Positions 18,254-26,957 of a stretch of 34,744 nucleotides of DNA are shown here, piece by piece. A program made the translations under genes and the position numbers. The DNA is from Acidobacteriota bacterium (GTDB lineage: Bacteria > Acidobacteriota > Vicinamibacteria > Vicinamibacterales > UBA8438). The notes beneath the pieces are model-generated. The model ran no database searches and was not told the origin of the DNA. It saw only the letters and a program-made list of their open reading frames with translations. The stretch is taken from positions 1-34,744 of the forward strand of contig WTFV01000228.1 of the NCBI GenBank assembly GCA_011523845.1, written 5' to 3'. Position 1 is the stretch's first letter; every line of letters starts with the position of its first letter.

Positions 18254-19933
18254 CTATGGCGCGACCCCTCCGCCGCCGCCGCCGACGACGGTGATGCCGG
18301 CGGCGCCGAGCGACGTGCGCTGGGTCCGGTCGAACTCGATCAGGGCCCGCTGGTAGTCGAAGATCGCGCGCAGCTCGACATCCTGGGCGAACGCGAGCTC
18401 GCGCTGCATCTGGAGCACGAGGAAGTTCGTCGAGAGGCCGACCTCGAACTTGCTCTCCTCGGCCCGCAACTGTTCTTCGGCCAGCTCCCTCGCCGCGATG
18501 GCGGCCTCGATGCGCTCCTGGATCGCCTCGATCTGGATGGCGGCGTTGGTCACCTCGCCGGCGACCTGCAGCTCGGTTCGGCGGAGCTGCGCCTCGTTCT
18601 GCCGGCGCTGCAGCCGCGCCCGCTCGTACGCCGCCTTGTCGGCGCTCTGGCCGAGCGGATAGGTCATCTGCAACTGTACGCTCCAGAACGGGTAGTCGGC
18701 GTCGACGATGTTGTCGAGCGCGTCGCCGTAGCCGCCCGGGATGACGCCGCCCGCGCCGCCGAAGAGCGCCTCGAAGGAGCTTCCGGTCGGCACCAGCCGG
18801 GGGCCGCCCTGGCCGGTCAACTGATACGAGCCGACCACGTCGAGCGCCGGCAGCGTGCTGTTGCGCAGGTTGTCGACCTGGGCGTCGTTGATGTCGATCT
18901 GCTGCCGCACGCGGGAGATGTCGGTGCGCCGCTCCAGCGCCCCGCGGATCGCCTCGTCGAGGTCTATCGGGGGGGCATCGATCTGCGGCTCGTCCGTCGG
19001 GTTGATCTCCGCGTCCCACAGCTCGTCCGACGTGCCGCCGACGATGAGCTGCTTGAGCGCCAGCTCGTTCGTGCGCAGGGTCTGGACCGCCTGCGCGAGC
19101 AACTGGCGGCGCAGGGCGGCCTCCGACTGCGCCTGCACGACGTCGATCGGCGCGAGCGTGCCGATCTCGACCCGCGCCCGGTTGTCCCGCACGAGCTGCT
19201 CGGCCAGCTCCAGCGCCTGTTGCTGCACGTCGACGGCGGCCCGCGCGTAAACGAGCTCCCAGTATGCCAGCCGGACGTTGGCGAGCGTGTTGACGATGGT
19301 CTCCTCGAGATCGATGTCGGAGATGTCCCGGTTGATGCGCTGGACGACGAGTTGCGTGCGCTGCGGGTCGGTCCGGAAGCCGCGCAGCAGCGGCTGCGTG
19401 TAGTTCAGCGTCATGTTCGCGCCGAAGCTGGGATTGAAGGTCGTGAAGATGCTCGTCGTCTCGAAGCGCGACGAGTTCCAGGTGACGTCGTACTGCCCGC
19501 CGCCCCACTTCATCCGCTGGACGACGCCGAGGTCGTAGTTGCCCTGCTCGTTGATGATGTTGGCGCCTCGGAGTCCGCCGCCGTCGAACAGCGTTCGGTT
19601 GGGGCTGGTGCGCTGGTTGACGCCGAAGCCGGAGGACGCGAAGGGCAGGAAGGCCGCGTTGGCTGTCGCGACCTGCATGTCCTGCACGAGAGGGTTGATG
19701 CGCTGCACGGCGATGTCCAGGTTGCGTTCGAGGGCGCGCTGCACGGCATCGTCCAGCGTCAGGTCGAAGCGCCGCGCCGCGCGGGCGTCCCGGCTGGCCT
19801 GCAGCGCGGCCTGGGTCACGATGCCCCCCGCGTTCGCGCCGAAGGTCTGCGCATGCGTCGGGCCTGGTGAGAGAAGCACCCCCGCGACAACGAGCAGCGG
19901 GACGGCGGATGGAACACGTACGTGGCTGATCAA
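18254..19933 (-). CDS. TolC-family outer-membrane channel protein
   Basis: This is an outer-membrane efflux protein of about 559 residues. The proposed TTG start at 19933 has GGAGGA exactly five bases upstream (19939-19944) and gives a clear signal peptide (SAVPLLVVAGVLLSPGPTHA, then QTFG). The longer GTG frame from 19969 lacks such a site. Two repeats of the TolC fold are visible. One begins LTLDDAVQRALERNLDIAVQR and the other IDLDEAIRGALERRTDISRVRQQ, each followed by long helical segments; a NYTQPLLRGF block lies in the first half. Glycine-rich residues end the protein. It supplies the exit duct for the MacAB-like exporter encoded downstream. Confidence 0.93.
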   Translation of the reverse strand: MISHVRVPSAVPLLVVAGVLLSPGPTHAQTFGANAGGIVTQAALQASRDARAARRFDLTLDDAVQRALERNLDIAVQRINPLVQDMQVATANAAFLPFASSGFGVNQRTSPNRTLFDGGGLRGANIINEQGNYDLGVVQRMKWGGGQYDVTWNSSRFETTSIFTTFNPSFGANMTLNYTQPLLRGFRTDPQRTQLVVQRINRDISDIDLEETIVNTLANVRLAYWELVYARAAVDVQQQALELAEQLVRDNRARVEIGTLAPIDVVQAQSEAALRRQLLAQAVQTLRTNELALKQLIVGGTSDELWDAEINPTDEPQIDAPPIDLDEAIRGALERRTDISRVRQQIDINDAQVDNLRNSTLPALDVVGSYQLTGQGGPRLVPTGSSFEALFGGAGGVIPGGYGDALDNIVDADYPFWSVQLQMTYPLGQSADKAAYERARLQRRQNEAQLRRTELQVAGEVTNAAIQIEAIQERIEAAIAARELAEEQLRAEESKFEVGLSTNFLVLQMQRELAFAQDVELRAIFDYQRALIEFDRTQRTSLGAAGITVVGGGGGGVAP

Positions 19934-20086
19934 GGCGTTCCTCCAGACTCGGGGTACGTAGACCCGCACGGCTGCGGAAAACTTCCCCGGCGACCGTTAT
20001 GGACGAGCGGGGAGCGCCTCGGGTTCGCCGGTGGCCTCATGGGCGTCACGACGGGCCGGGTGCGCGCCGTTCCACGGCGCCGACCC

Positions 20087-20530
20087 CTAGTCGGGATTGC
20101 GGGACGACGATCGGTCGCGGGCGCGGCGTCGTTCCCAAATGGCGTGCAGGGCTTCTATCTGCTCGGCGCTCAGCGTCTTGTGCATCCTGTACAGCATCAG
20201 GGTGCGGGTCTTGCTGAGCGCGCTGCGGGCGGCCTCGACCCCGTCGATCTGCAGGGCGACCTCCCACTCCTCGGCCTGCATCGCGTGCATGATCGCGGTC
20301 AGCTCGTCTTCCTCCCGGCGCAGCCGGCGTGCCTGCTCGCGCAGCTTGGGGCGCAACGACTGGAAGATCGTCTCGATGGCGACTCCCTGCTCCGGGGTGA
20401 GGCCGATCTCCGACGCCACCTCGTCGGACTGCCACCACTTGTAGCGCTGGGTCGCCTCGGCCGCGGTCGCGAAGGAAGAAAACACCGCCGCGAGGAGGAC
20501 GACCGCCGTGCATCCGCGCGTCTTGCTCAT
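20087..20530 (-). CDS. Spy/CpxP-like periplasmic protein with two LTxxQ motifs
   Basis: This is a 147-residue exported protein. The signal peptide covers about residues 1-23 (VVLLAAVFSSFATAAEA). The mature part is helical and carries the two LTxxQ-type motifs that define Spy/CpxP proteins: LTPEQ at residues 44-48 and LSAEQ at 120-124. RYKWWQSDEVASEIG lies just before the first. Known members are periplasmic chaperones or stress and metal sensors. The gene lies 100 bases downstream of ispH and 153 bases upstream of the TolC-type gene. Its place between a sigma/anti-sigma pair and an exporter suggests that it senses or buffers envelope stress for that system. Confidence 0.88.
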   Translation of the reverse strand: MSKTRGCTAVVLLAAVFSSFATAAEATQRYKWWQSDEVASEIGLTPEQGVAIETIFQSLRPKLREQARRLRREEDELTAIMHAMQAEEWEVALQIDGVEAARSALSKTRTLMLYRMHKTLSAEQIEALHAIWERRRARDRSSSRNPD

Positions 20531-20630
20531 CGGAGATTCCCCGCCAGTCTCGTCCTGGCCTGCATGCCCGTCAGAATACCCCAGGCCCGTGGTCCCTCGG
20601 AAGGAAAGACGGACGCGCGGCGCGCCGCGT

Positions 20631-21812
20631 TTACGGGCGCCCCAGCTCGCCCAGGCGTTCGATGACCTCGCCGACGATGTTGTCCGGGGTCGACGCTCCC
20701 GCCGTCACCGCCAGCGTGAGCGGGCCCTCGGCGGGCAGCCAGTCGCCGGTCGCGGTCTCCACGCCCGGCCGCGCGGCCGGCGGAAGGTGGCGGATGGTCG
20801 CCGCCTCCAGGCAGGAAGGGTCCGCGATGTGGTACGTCGTGACCCGTTCCGCGCAGATCCGGGCCAGGTTGCGCGTGTTGCTGCTGTTGTAGCCGCCGAT
20901 CACGATCGCCGCGTCGAAGCGCCGCTCGTCGAGCATGTCCACCACCGCGTCCTGCCGGTCCTGGGTGGCGCTGCAGATCGTGTCGAACGCCCGGTAGTGC
21001 TCGGGAAGCGCGGCCTCGCCGTAGCGGTCGACCATCGCGCGCCGCACCAGGTCGCCGACCGCCAGCGATTCGGTCATCAGCATCGTCGTCTGGTTGGCGA
21101 GGCCGACGCGCACCAGGTCGCGGGCGGGGTCGAAGCCGGGGGAGCAGCCGTGCCCCAGTCGGTCGAGAACGGAGGCGGCGTCCAGGCGCCCGCGGATGAA
21201 GTCGCACAGCACCGCGGCCTCCTCGCAATCGAGCACCACGATGTAGTGGCCGCCGGAGGTGACGCTGACCTGCGATGCCGTCGCCTGCGTCTCTTCGTGC
21301 TTCACCTTGCCGTGGATGATCGCGGTGTAGCCGTCGCGTGCGTACCGCCGGACGTTCTTCCAGACGTTGAGCACGGACCCGCACGTCGTGTCGACGAGCG
21401 TGCAGCCGGAGGCGACGAGGCGCTCCAGGTCCGCGATGGTGACGCCGAAGGCCGGCAGGATCACCACGTCCTCGGCGGTGACCTGCGCGATTGCCTCGCC
21501 GGGGTCGCTCAGGAAACGGATCCCGGCGCCTCGCAGGCGGCCGTTGACGTGCGGGTTGTGAATGATCTCGCCGGTCAGGAACACGCTGCGGTCCGGGAAC
21601 TTCCGCCGGGTCTGGTACGCGTAGTCCACGGCGCGGTCGACGCCGTAGCAGAAGCCGAACTCCCGGGCCAGATGCAGGGTGAGGCGTCCGCTACGCCAGG
21701 TGAAGTCGGACTCGCGTATCCGATCGAGGAGTCGGCTGTGATAGTCGCGCGCCAACTCGCCGGCGACGGCCTGCTTGAGGCCGAGGCCCTTTCTGAAGAT
21801 CGCTGCCGTCAT
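20631..21812 (-). CDS. ispH: 4-hydroxy-3-methylbut-2-enyl diphosphate reductase (IspH), long plant/cyanobacterial type
   Basis: This is the last enzyme of the MEP isoprenoid pathway, an iron-sulfur protein that reduces HMBPP to IPP and DMAPP. The three cluster cysteines are visible: Cys55 in FGFCYGVDRAV, Cys144 in DTTCGSV and Cys280 in DTICSATQDRQDA. The GGYNSSNTRNL substrate loop is also present. The 393-residue length and the N-terminal extension (KGLGLKQAVAGELARDYHS before the first Cys) match the plant and cyanobacterial form rather than the E. coli form of about 316 residues. ATG 21812 lies seven bases after the anti-sigma stop, so the gene is probably part of that operon. Its link to the regulatory genes is unclear. 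Confidence 0.95.
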   Translation of the reverse strand: MTAAIFRKGLGLKQAVAGELARDYHSRLLDRIRESDFTWRSGRLTLHLAREFGFCYGVDRAVDYAYQTRRKFPDRSVFLTGEIIHNPHVNGRLRGAGIRFLSDPGEAIAQVTAEDVVILPAFGVTIADLERLVASGCTLVDTTCGSVLNVWKNVRRYARDGYTAIIHGKVKHEETQATASQVSVTSGGHYIVVLDCEEAAVLCDFIRGRLDAASVLDRLGHGCSPGFDPARDLVRVGLANQTTMLMTESLAVGDLVRRAMVDRYGEAALPEHYRAFDTICSATQDRQDAVVDMLDERRFDAAIVIGGYNSSNTRNLARICAERVTTYHIADPSCLEAATIRHLPPAARPGVETATGDWLPAEGPLTLAVTAGASTPDNIVGEVIERLGELGRP

Positions 21813-21819
21813 CCAACGT

Positions 21820-22479
21820 CTAACGGATGTCGATCGCCACGTCGCGCACGCGCGGCGTCATCTCGTCCAGCGCGACGAGCGGCGTGACGCGGGAAGAGGT
21901 CAGGGCCTCCTCGAGCTCGCGCATGAACTGCTCGTCGGCGACGGCCTGGGATTGCCCGGCGGGTGGTCCGATGCTCGCCTGGGAAGGCGCGACGGCGGCG
22001 TCCGATCGCGGCGTCGCGGCCGGCTGCCGGCGGCCGTCGATCAACTGGACGATGCCCACCGTGACGAGGAGGCCGGCGGCGGCCAGCGAAAGACGCCGCC
22101 GGAGCGCGTGCGCGCGGGCGGCCGCGGGAATGCCGGGGGTCGGAAAACGCAGAATGCGCGCCGCGCCCTGCCGGGCCGCCGCGCGCTGAATCCGCCGCAT
22201 GATGCGGCGGCGCTGACGAACGTGGCGCCAGGCCGGCATCGCGTCCTCGAAGGCGCTCTCGGCGGTCGCTGCAATGCGATCGAGGTCCGACCGCAGGTCC
22301 CTGACACGGGCCGCGCAACCGGCGCAGCCGGCCAGGTGCGCGTCCGCGGCCACCGGGTCTCCGCCGTCGGCGTTCACGAGGATCCGGACGAGCTCGCGGT
22401 CCGGCGGGTGACTCGAGCCGCGCCCGGCCCACAGGAACGCCGGCAGCTTCCCTACCGCCCGGCGAATCTGCGTTCTCAT
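21820..22479 (-). CDS. Zinc-finger anti-sigma factor
   Basis: This is a 219-residue membrane protein. The N-terminal domain carries the HxxxCxxC anti-sigma zinc motif, His48, Cys52 and Cys55, in AHLAGCAGCAARV. A single membrane helix runs at about residues 129-147 (LSLAAAGLLVTVGIVQLI) after a basic stretch, so the N terminus is cytoplasmic. A 70-residue periplasmic tail ends in VTPLVALDEMTPRVRDVAID. Its ATG overlaps the TGA of the sigma-factor gene in an ATGA arrangement (22476-22479), typical of sigma/anti-sigma pairs. It should hold the sigma factor inactive until an envelope signal arrives. Confidence 0.88.
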   Translation of the reverse strand: MRTQIRRAVGKLPAFLWAGRGSSHPPDRELVRILVNADGGDPVAADAHLAGCAGCAARVRDLRSDLDRIAATAESAFEDAMPAWRHVRQRRRIMRRIQRAAARQGAARILRFPTPGIPAAARAHALRRRLSLAAAGLLVTVGIVQLIDGRRQPAATPRSDAAVAPSQASIGPPAGQSQAVADEQFMRELEEALTSSRVTPLVALDEMTPRVRDVAIDIR

Positions 22480-23165
22480 GCGTGTGTCGCCCCGTCGGTT
22501 CGCGGTTCGGACTTCCCGGTGAACCAGTGCTCGGCACCGAGAAGCCGGCGCAGCGAGCGAATTGCCCGGAACAGGTGCACGCGGACCGTGGCTTCCGTGA
22601 GGTCGAGCATGGCGGCCACGTCGCGGGTCGCGTGACCCTCGAACTGGCTGAGGACCACCACTGCGCGCTGCCGCTCGGGAAGCCGATCGACCGCCGCCAA
22701 CAGATCGGCGCGGCGTTCGGCGCGCAGCAGGGTCGCTTCCGGAGACGGATCGAGTGCCGGCCGGCGCTCGAGCTCCTCGCGCGGCTCGCAGTGGCCGTCG
22801 CCGTCCCCGGCCGGCACGATCCAGCGGTTGCGGCGCGCCCGGGCCTTCACGCGGTCGAGGCAGCCGTTGACGAGAATCCGTGTGAACCAAAGCTCGAAAT
22901 GCAGCCGCTCGCGAAACGACCGGATGTTCACGAAGGCCTTCAGGAAGGCATCCTGGACCGCTTCGTCGACCTCGGCCGGGTCACGCAGGTAGTAGTAGGC
23001 GATGCGGGTCGCGCGCCGCTGATGCCGCTCGACCATCTCCGCGAAGCGTTCACCGGCCTCGACCCGATCTCCACGGGCGAGCAGGGCGCTCACCTCGTCG
23101 GCGATCAGCGCATCGACGGCGGCACGCTCCTGGCGAGCGAACGACGCGGTATCTGTGGCGGCCAT
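22476..23165 (-). CDS. ECF RNA polymerase sigma factor
   Basis: This is a 229-residue sigma-70 family protein with only regions 2 and 4. Region 2 contains RRATRIAYYYLRDPAEVDEAVQDAFLKAF, followed by FRERLHFELWFTRILVNGCLDRVKAR. Region 4 contains DRLPERQRAVVVLSQFEGHATRDVAAMLDLTEATVRVHLFRAI. A charged linker of about 40 residues joins them. ATG 23165 is chosen because the open frame upstream is Arg/Gly-rich and unlike coding. It is the first gene of the ten-gene minus-strand block and probably drives its own operon. I could not find a convincing GGAAC-type ECF promoter in the 206 bases upstream. Confidence 0.93.
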   Translation of the reverse strand: MAATDTASFARQERAAVDALIADEVSALLARGDRVEAGERFAEMVERHQRRATRIAYYYLRDPAEVDEAVQDAFLKAFVNIRSFRERLHFELWFTRILVNGCLDRVKARARRNRWIVPAGDGDGHCEPREELERRPALDPSPEATLLRAERRADLLAAVDRLPERQRAVVVLSQFEGHATRDVAAMLDLTEATVRVHLFRAIRSLRRLLGAEHWFTGKSEPRTDGATHA

Positions 23166-23331
23166 CACCTGCAAGCTGCGTTCTGTTCGAGGGAGACGAA
23201 AACCGCCGGCCGCGCGTTTACCGCGGCAGCCCCCGGCGCGAGCCGCGCGGCGTTCGACCCGCGTTGCACCCCGCCCGAAAGCGGCGGTTCGGCCCGCCTG
23301 CGACGCCCACCGCAATGATACCCTGACTCGT

Positions 23332-23361
23332 TTGACTTCGCGAACGTCGCGCGGCTAAGGT
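23332..23361 (+). promoter_or_regulatory. Possible sigma-70-type promoter of pckA
   Basis: TTGACT at 23332-23337 and TAAGGT at 23356-23361 are 18 bases apart and end ten bases before the pckA start. The -35 box matches well and the -10 box poorly. The closeness to the start codon would leave almost no 5' leader. It is the only candidate I see in the 206-base divergent region between the sigma-factor gene and pckA. Confidence 0.3.
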
Positions 23362-23371
23362 TTGGTCACCT

Positions 23372-24970
23372 ATGCCGGAAGCAGCCCCGCAAGCGACGAC
23401 GTCTTCGATACTCGACAGCGCTCGGCCCCGCCAGTTGCACTGGAACCTCGGCACCGCGGCCCTCTACGAGGAGGCCGTGCGCAACGGTGAAGGCCTGGTC
23501 GCAGAGACCGGTCCGCTCGTCTGCCTGACCACGCCGCACACGGGGCGGTCGCCGAACGACAGGTTCCTGGTCGACGAGCCGTCGACGTCGGCCGACGTCT
23601 GGTGGGGGAAGGTCAACCGCCCGATCGACGCGGCGCGGTTCGACCTGATGCACGACGACATGGTCCGCGCCCTCGACGACAAGGTGCTGTACGTGCAGGA
23701 CTGCTTCACCGGGGCCGATCCCGCGTATCGGATGCCGGTGCGCCTCATCACCGAGCGCGCGTGGCACAGTCTGTTCGTGCGCACGATGTTCCTCGAGCAG
23801 CCGCCGGGTACGCCGCCCGGGAATCACGCGCCGGAGTTCACCGTGGTCGACATTCCGTCGATGACGGCGGATCCGGCCCGGCACGGGACCAACTCCGGGA
23901 CGTTCATCCTGTTGAACTTCGCCCGGCGTCTGGTTCTGATCGGGGGCACGAGCTACGCGGGGGAGATGAAGAAGTCGATCTTCACCGTCATGAACTACCT
24001 CCTGCCGCTGCGCGGCGTGATGCCGATGCACTGTTCCGCGAACATGGGCGACGACGGCGACACCGCGTTGTTCTTCGGACTGTCGGGGACCGGCAAGACG
24101 ACGCTGTCCAGCGACCCGGCGCGACGGATCATCGGCGACGACGAGCACGGCTGGAGCGACCGGGGCATCTTCAACTTCGAGGGCGGCTGCTACGCGAAGA
24201 TGATCGAGCTGTCCGAGGAGGCCGAGCCGCAGATCTACGCCACGACCCGCCGGTTCGGGACCGTGCTCGAGAACGTCGTGCTCGACCCGGTCACCCGCAC
24301 GATGGACTTCGACGACGGCACGCTGACGGAGAACACGCGCGGCGCCTATCCGATCTCGTTCATCGACAACTGGGTGCCGTCGGGGCAGGGTGGTCACCCG
24401 GCCAACGTCGTCATGCTGACCTGCGACGCGTTCGGGGTGCTGCCGCCGATCTCCCGCCTGACTCCGGCCGGGGCGATGTACCACTTCCTGTCCGGCTACA
24501 CCGCCAAGGTGGCGGGGACCGAAAGGGGGGTCACCGACCCGAAGGCGACCTTCAGCACCTGCTTCGGCGCCCCGTTCATGGTGCATCACCCGACGGTCTA
24601 CGCGAAGCTGCTCGGCCGGCGGATCGCAGAGCACGGTTCCCGCGTCTGGCTGGTCAACACCGGCTGGAGCGGCGGCGCCTACGGCGTCGGCAGCCGCATG
24701 AAGATCGGCCATACCCGCGCCATGATCACGGCGGCGCTGTCCGGGGCGCTCGACGACGTCCCGTACGCGCACGATCCGGTCCTCAATGTTGACGTTCCCA
24801 CCCAGGTTCCGGACGTGCCGGCGGAGAGTCTGCAACCCCGCGCGAGCTGGAGCGACGGTTCCGCCTACGACACGCAGGCGTCGCGGCTGGCCGGGATGTT
24901 CGCGGAGAACTTCAGGGCGTTCGAGGCCGAGGCCGACGACGACGTGCGACGCGCCGGGCCGAACGCCTGA
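23372..24970 (+). CDS. pckA: Phosphoenolpyruvate carboxykinase (ATP)
   Basis: This cytosolic enzyme converts oxaloacetate and ATP to PEP, CO2 and ADP, the entry step of gluconeogenesis. The 532-residue length is normal. TGRSPNDRF is near residues 57-65, YAGEMKKSIFTVMNYLLP near 195-212, the kinase-specific P-loop GLSGTGKTT at 236-244 and the metal-binding RRIIGDDEHGW at 251-261. NTRGAYPISFI and the ATP-binding NTGWSGGAYGVGSRMKI block follow in the C-terminal half. It starts at ATG 23372, and gatB follows 23 bases downstream. Its company here with glycerate kinase and two CstA transporters fits growth on three-carbon and gluconeogenic substrates. Confidence 0.96.
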   Translation: MPEAAPQATTSSILDSARPRQLHWNLGTAALYEEAVRNGEGLVAETGPLVCLTTPHTGRSPNDRFLVDEPSTSADVWWGKVNRPIDAARFDLMHDDMVRALDDKVLYVQDCFTGADPAYRMPVRLITERAWHSLFVRTMFLEQPPGTPPGNHAPEFTVVDIPSMTADPARHGTNSGTFILLNFARRLVLIGGTSYAGEMKKSIFTVMNYLLPLRGVMPMHCSANMGDDGDTALFFGLSGTGKTTLSSDPARRIIGDDEHGWSDRGIFNFEGGCYAKMIELSEEAEPQIYATTRRFGTVLENVVLDPVTRTMDFDDGTLTENTRGAYPISFIDNWVPSGQGGHPANVVMLTCDAFGVLPPISRLTPAGAMYHFLSGYTAKVAGTERGVTDPKATFSTCFGAPFMVHHPTVYAKLLGRRIAEHGSRVWLVNTGWSGGAYGVGSRMKIGHTRAMITAALSGALDDVPYAHDPVLNVDVPTQVPDVPAESLQPRASWSDGSAYDTQASRLAGMFAENFRAFEAEADDDVRRAGPNA

Positions 24971-24993
24971 GACGGGTCCGCGCGCCGGAGCTC

Positions 24994-26445
24994 ATGTCGT
25001 TCGAACCGGTCATCGGGCTTGAGATCCACGCCCAGCTCCTGACCGAGAGCAAGATCTTCTGCGGTTGCAGCACCGCGTTCGGCGCGCCGCCCAACAGTCA
25101 CGTCTGCCCGGTATGCCTCGGGCTCCCCGGCGCGCTGCCGGTGCTGAACCAGCGGGCCGTGGAGCACGCAGTGCGGACCGCCGTGGCGCTCGGGTGCACG
25201 GTGCACGAAGCCTCCATCTTCGCGCGCAAGAACTACTTCTATCCGGATCTGCCGAAGGGCTATCAGATATCGCAGTACGAGGAGCCGCTGGCGACGGACG
25301 GCTGCCTGGAGTACCTGGCCGGCGGCACGACCCGGCGCGTGCGCATCATGCGCGTGCACATGGAGGAGGACGCCGGCAAGTCGGTCCACGACGGATTCCC
25401 CGACTCCGGCAGCAAGACGTATCTCGATTTCAACCGCAGCGGCGTGCCGCTGGTCGAGATCGTCACCGAGCCCGATCTGCGTGCGCCGTCCGAGGCGGCC
25501 CGCTTCTTCCAGCGCCTGCGCGGGATCCTGCTCGCGGCCGGGGTCAACGACGGGAACATGGAGGAGGGCAGTCTGCGGTGCGACGCCAACGTCTCGGTGC
25601 GCCCGGCGGGCTCCGACGCGCTCGGCGTCAAGGTGGAGATCAAGAACCTGAATTCGTTCCGGTTCCTGGAGCGGGCGCTGGACTACGAGGTGCGCCGCCA
25701 GTCGGCGCTGCTCGAGGGCGGCGGGACCGTCGTGCAGGAGACGCGCCTGTGGGACGTGGCCGGCGGGCGCACCATCTCCATGCGCAGCAAGGAGGAGGCG
25801 CACGACTACCGGTACTTCCCGGACCCGGACCTGCCGCCGCTCGTGCTGGACGCCGAGTGGGTGTCGCGGGTGCGGGAGAGCATGCCGGAGCTGCCGGAGG
25901 CGCGCAAGCGGCGCTTCATGACCGAGCATGGCCTGCCGGAGCGTGACGCGACGCCGCTGGCCGACGACCAGGAGCTGGCGACGTACTTCGAGGAGACGGC
26001 GGCGGCGGCGAAGAACCCGCGCGCGGCGGCGCACTGGATCATGGGGCCGCTGGCGCATCGGATGAAGACGGCCGGGGCGGGGATTGGCGAGGTAACGGTG
26101 ACGCCGGCCGCGCTCGGCGCGCTGGTCCGGCTGGTCGACGCCGGGACCATCAGCAACTCGGTGGCCCGGGACGTGTTCGAGCGGATGGCCGACACCGGGC
26201 GGTCTCCGGAGGCCATCGTCGAGGCCGAGGGCCTGTCGCAGATCGGCGATTCGGACGAGCTGCAGGCGGTGGTGCGCCGGACCCTGGCGGACAATCCGGC
26301 CGCCGTGAAAAAGTACCGGGCCGGGAAGACCGGCACCCTGGGATTCCTGGTCGGCCAGGTCATGCGGGCGACGCGCGGGCGGGCCGACCCCCGGCTGGTC
26401 AACGAGTTGCTGAAGCGCGCGCTGGACGATCCCGAGGGCGAGTGA
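24994..26445 (+). CDS. gatB: Asp-tRNA(Asn)/Glu-tRNA(Gln) amidotransferase subunit B
   Basis: GatB phosphorylates the mischarged tRNA-bound Glu or Asp and, with GatA and GatC, amidates it. The 483-residue length is normal. The N-terminal VIGLEIHAQL, the zinc cysteines Cys23, Cys25, Cys38 and Cys41, the ARKNYFYPDLPKGYQISQY block and RVHMEEDAGKS are all present. EGSLRCDANVSVRP and the VEIKNLNSFRFLERAL block also lie in the kinase core. The C-terminal YqeY-like tail domain ends with LVNELLKRALDDPEGE. gatA and gatC are not in this window, so the subunits are encoded apart. Repeat family A copy 2 begins five bases after the stop codon. Confidence 0.96.
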   Translation: MSFEPVIGLEIHAQLLTESKIFCGCSTAFGAPPNSHVCPVCLGLPGALPVLNQRAVEHAVRTAVALGCTVHEASIFARKNYFYPDLPKGYQISQYEEPLATDGCLEYLAGGTTRRVRIMRVHMEEDAGKSVHDGFPDSGSKTYLDFNRSGVPLVEIVTEPDLRAPSEAARFFQRLRGILLAAGVNDGNMEEGSLRCDANVSVRPAGSDALGVKVEIKNLNSFRFLERALDYEVRRQSALLEGGGTVVQETRLWDVAGGRTISMRSKEEAHDYRYFPDPDLPPLVLDAEWVSRVRESMPELPEARKRRFMTEHGLPERDATPLADDQELATYFEETAAAAKNPRAAAHWIMGPLAHRMKTAGAGIGEVTVTPAALGALVRLVDAGTISNSVARDVFERMADTGRSPEAIVEAEGLSQIGDSDELQAVVRRTLADNPAAVKKYRAGKTGTLGFLVGQVMRATRGRADPRLVNELLKRALDDPEGE

Positions 26446-26450
26446 GCTCC

Positions 26451-26616
26451 ATGACCTTGCGCCACAGCACTTCGCTCCGCTTGCGTTCTGCTGCGCAAGC
26501 TCCTAGCTAGCGCCCCGAAACGCCTCGCTGGCTCGGCGTTTCGGCCCATCCCCCCGCCCTATGACCTTGCGCCGCAGCACTTCGCTCCGCTTGCGTTCTG
26601 CGGCGCAAGGTCATAG
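26451..26616 (-). repeat. Composite palindromic repeat, family A, copy 2
   Basis: The element has three hairpin modules in a row. The first, with imperfect arms, starts at 26451. The second has perfect 10-bp arms at 26515-26524 and 26535-26544. The third has perfect 17-bp arms at 26561-26577 and 26598-26614 with a 20-base loop. The first and third are near copies of each other over 50 bases. The whole matches, in reverse orientation, the element at 13148-13308, including the 60-base stretch through the middle hairpin. It follows gatB closely and precedes a small gene at 26637. There is no U-run. Confidence 0.88.
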
Positions 26617-26636
26617 ACTGATTGGATAACGAATCC

Positions 26637-26957
26637 ATGCCGGTGACCAACAGCGAGCCTGCCTGCTCGCGGCATCCCGACAGTGGCCGCTTCGTCGACG
26701 TTTCCGCCGTTCCCTCCGTTCGCTCCGACTTCTACCGCGACGAGTTGCGCAAGCATCTGCAGTGTCTCGACCAGCAGCGCGAGCACTATTCGCAGAAGAC
26801 GATGACGGACGTGGAGGCGGCGTTGCGGAAGTTGATGCGGCACGTCGATCGCCTGTGCGTCGACGAGCATGGCGACGAGATGGTCAGCCGGCTGCTGCGC
26901 CAGATCGACGGCGTGACCAGGCTGTCGGCCTTTCCGGACCGGCAACCGACCCACTGA
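26637..26957 (+). CDS. Small helical hypothetical protein
   Basis: This is a 106-residue protein with no recognised family. After about 35 polar residues it is almost wholly helical and charged (DFYRDELRKHLQCLDQQREHY, then a TDVEAALRKLMRHVDRLC segment). It could be a coiled-coil or adaptor protein. Codon third positions are GC-rich as in its neighbours, which supports real coding. ATG 26637 is preferred over TTG 26622. The stop at 26955-26957 coincides with the first plausible start of the glycerate kinase frame, which suggests a coupled pair. Confidence 0.55.
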   Translation: MPVTNSEPACSRHPDSGRFVDVSAVPSVRSDFYRDELRKHLQCLDQQREHYSQKTMTDVEAALRKLMRHVDRLCVDEHGDEMVSRLLRQIDGVTRLSAFPDRQPTH

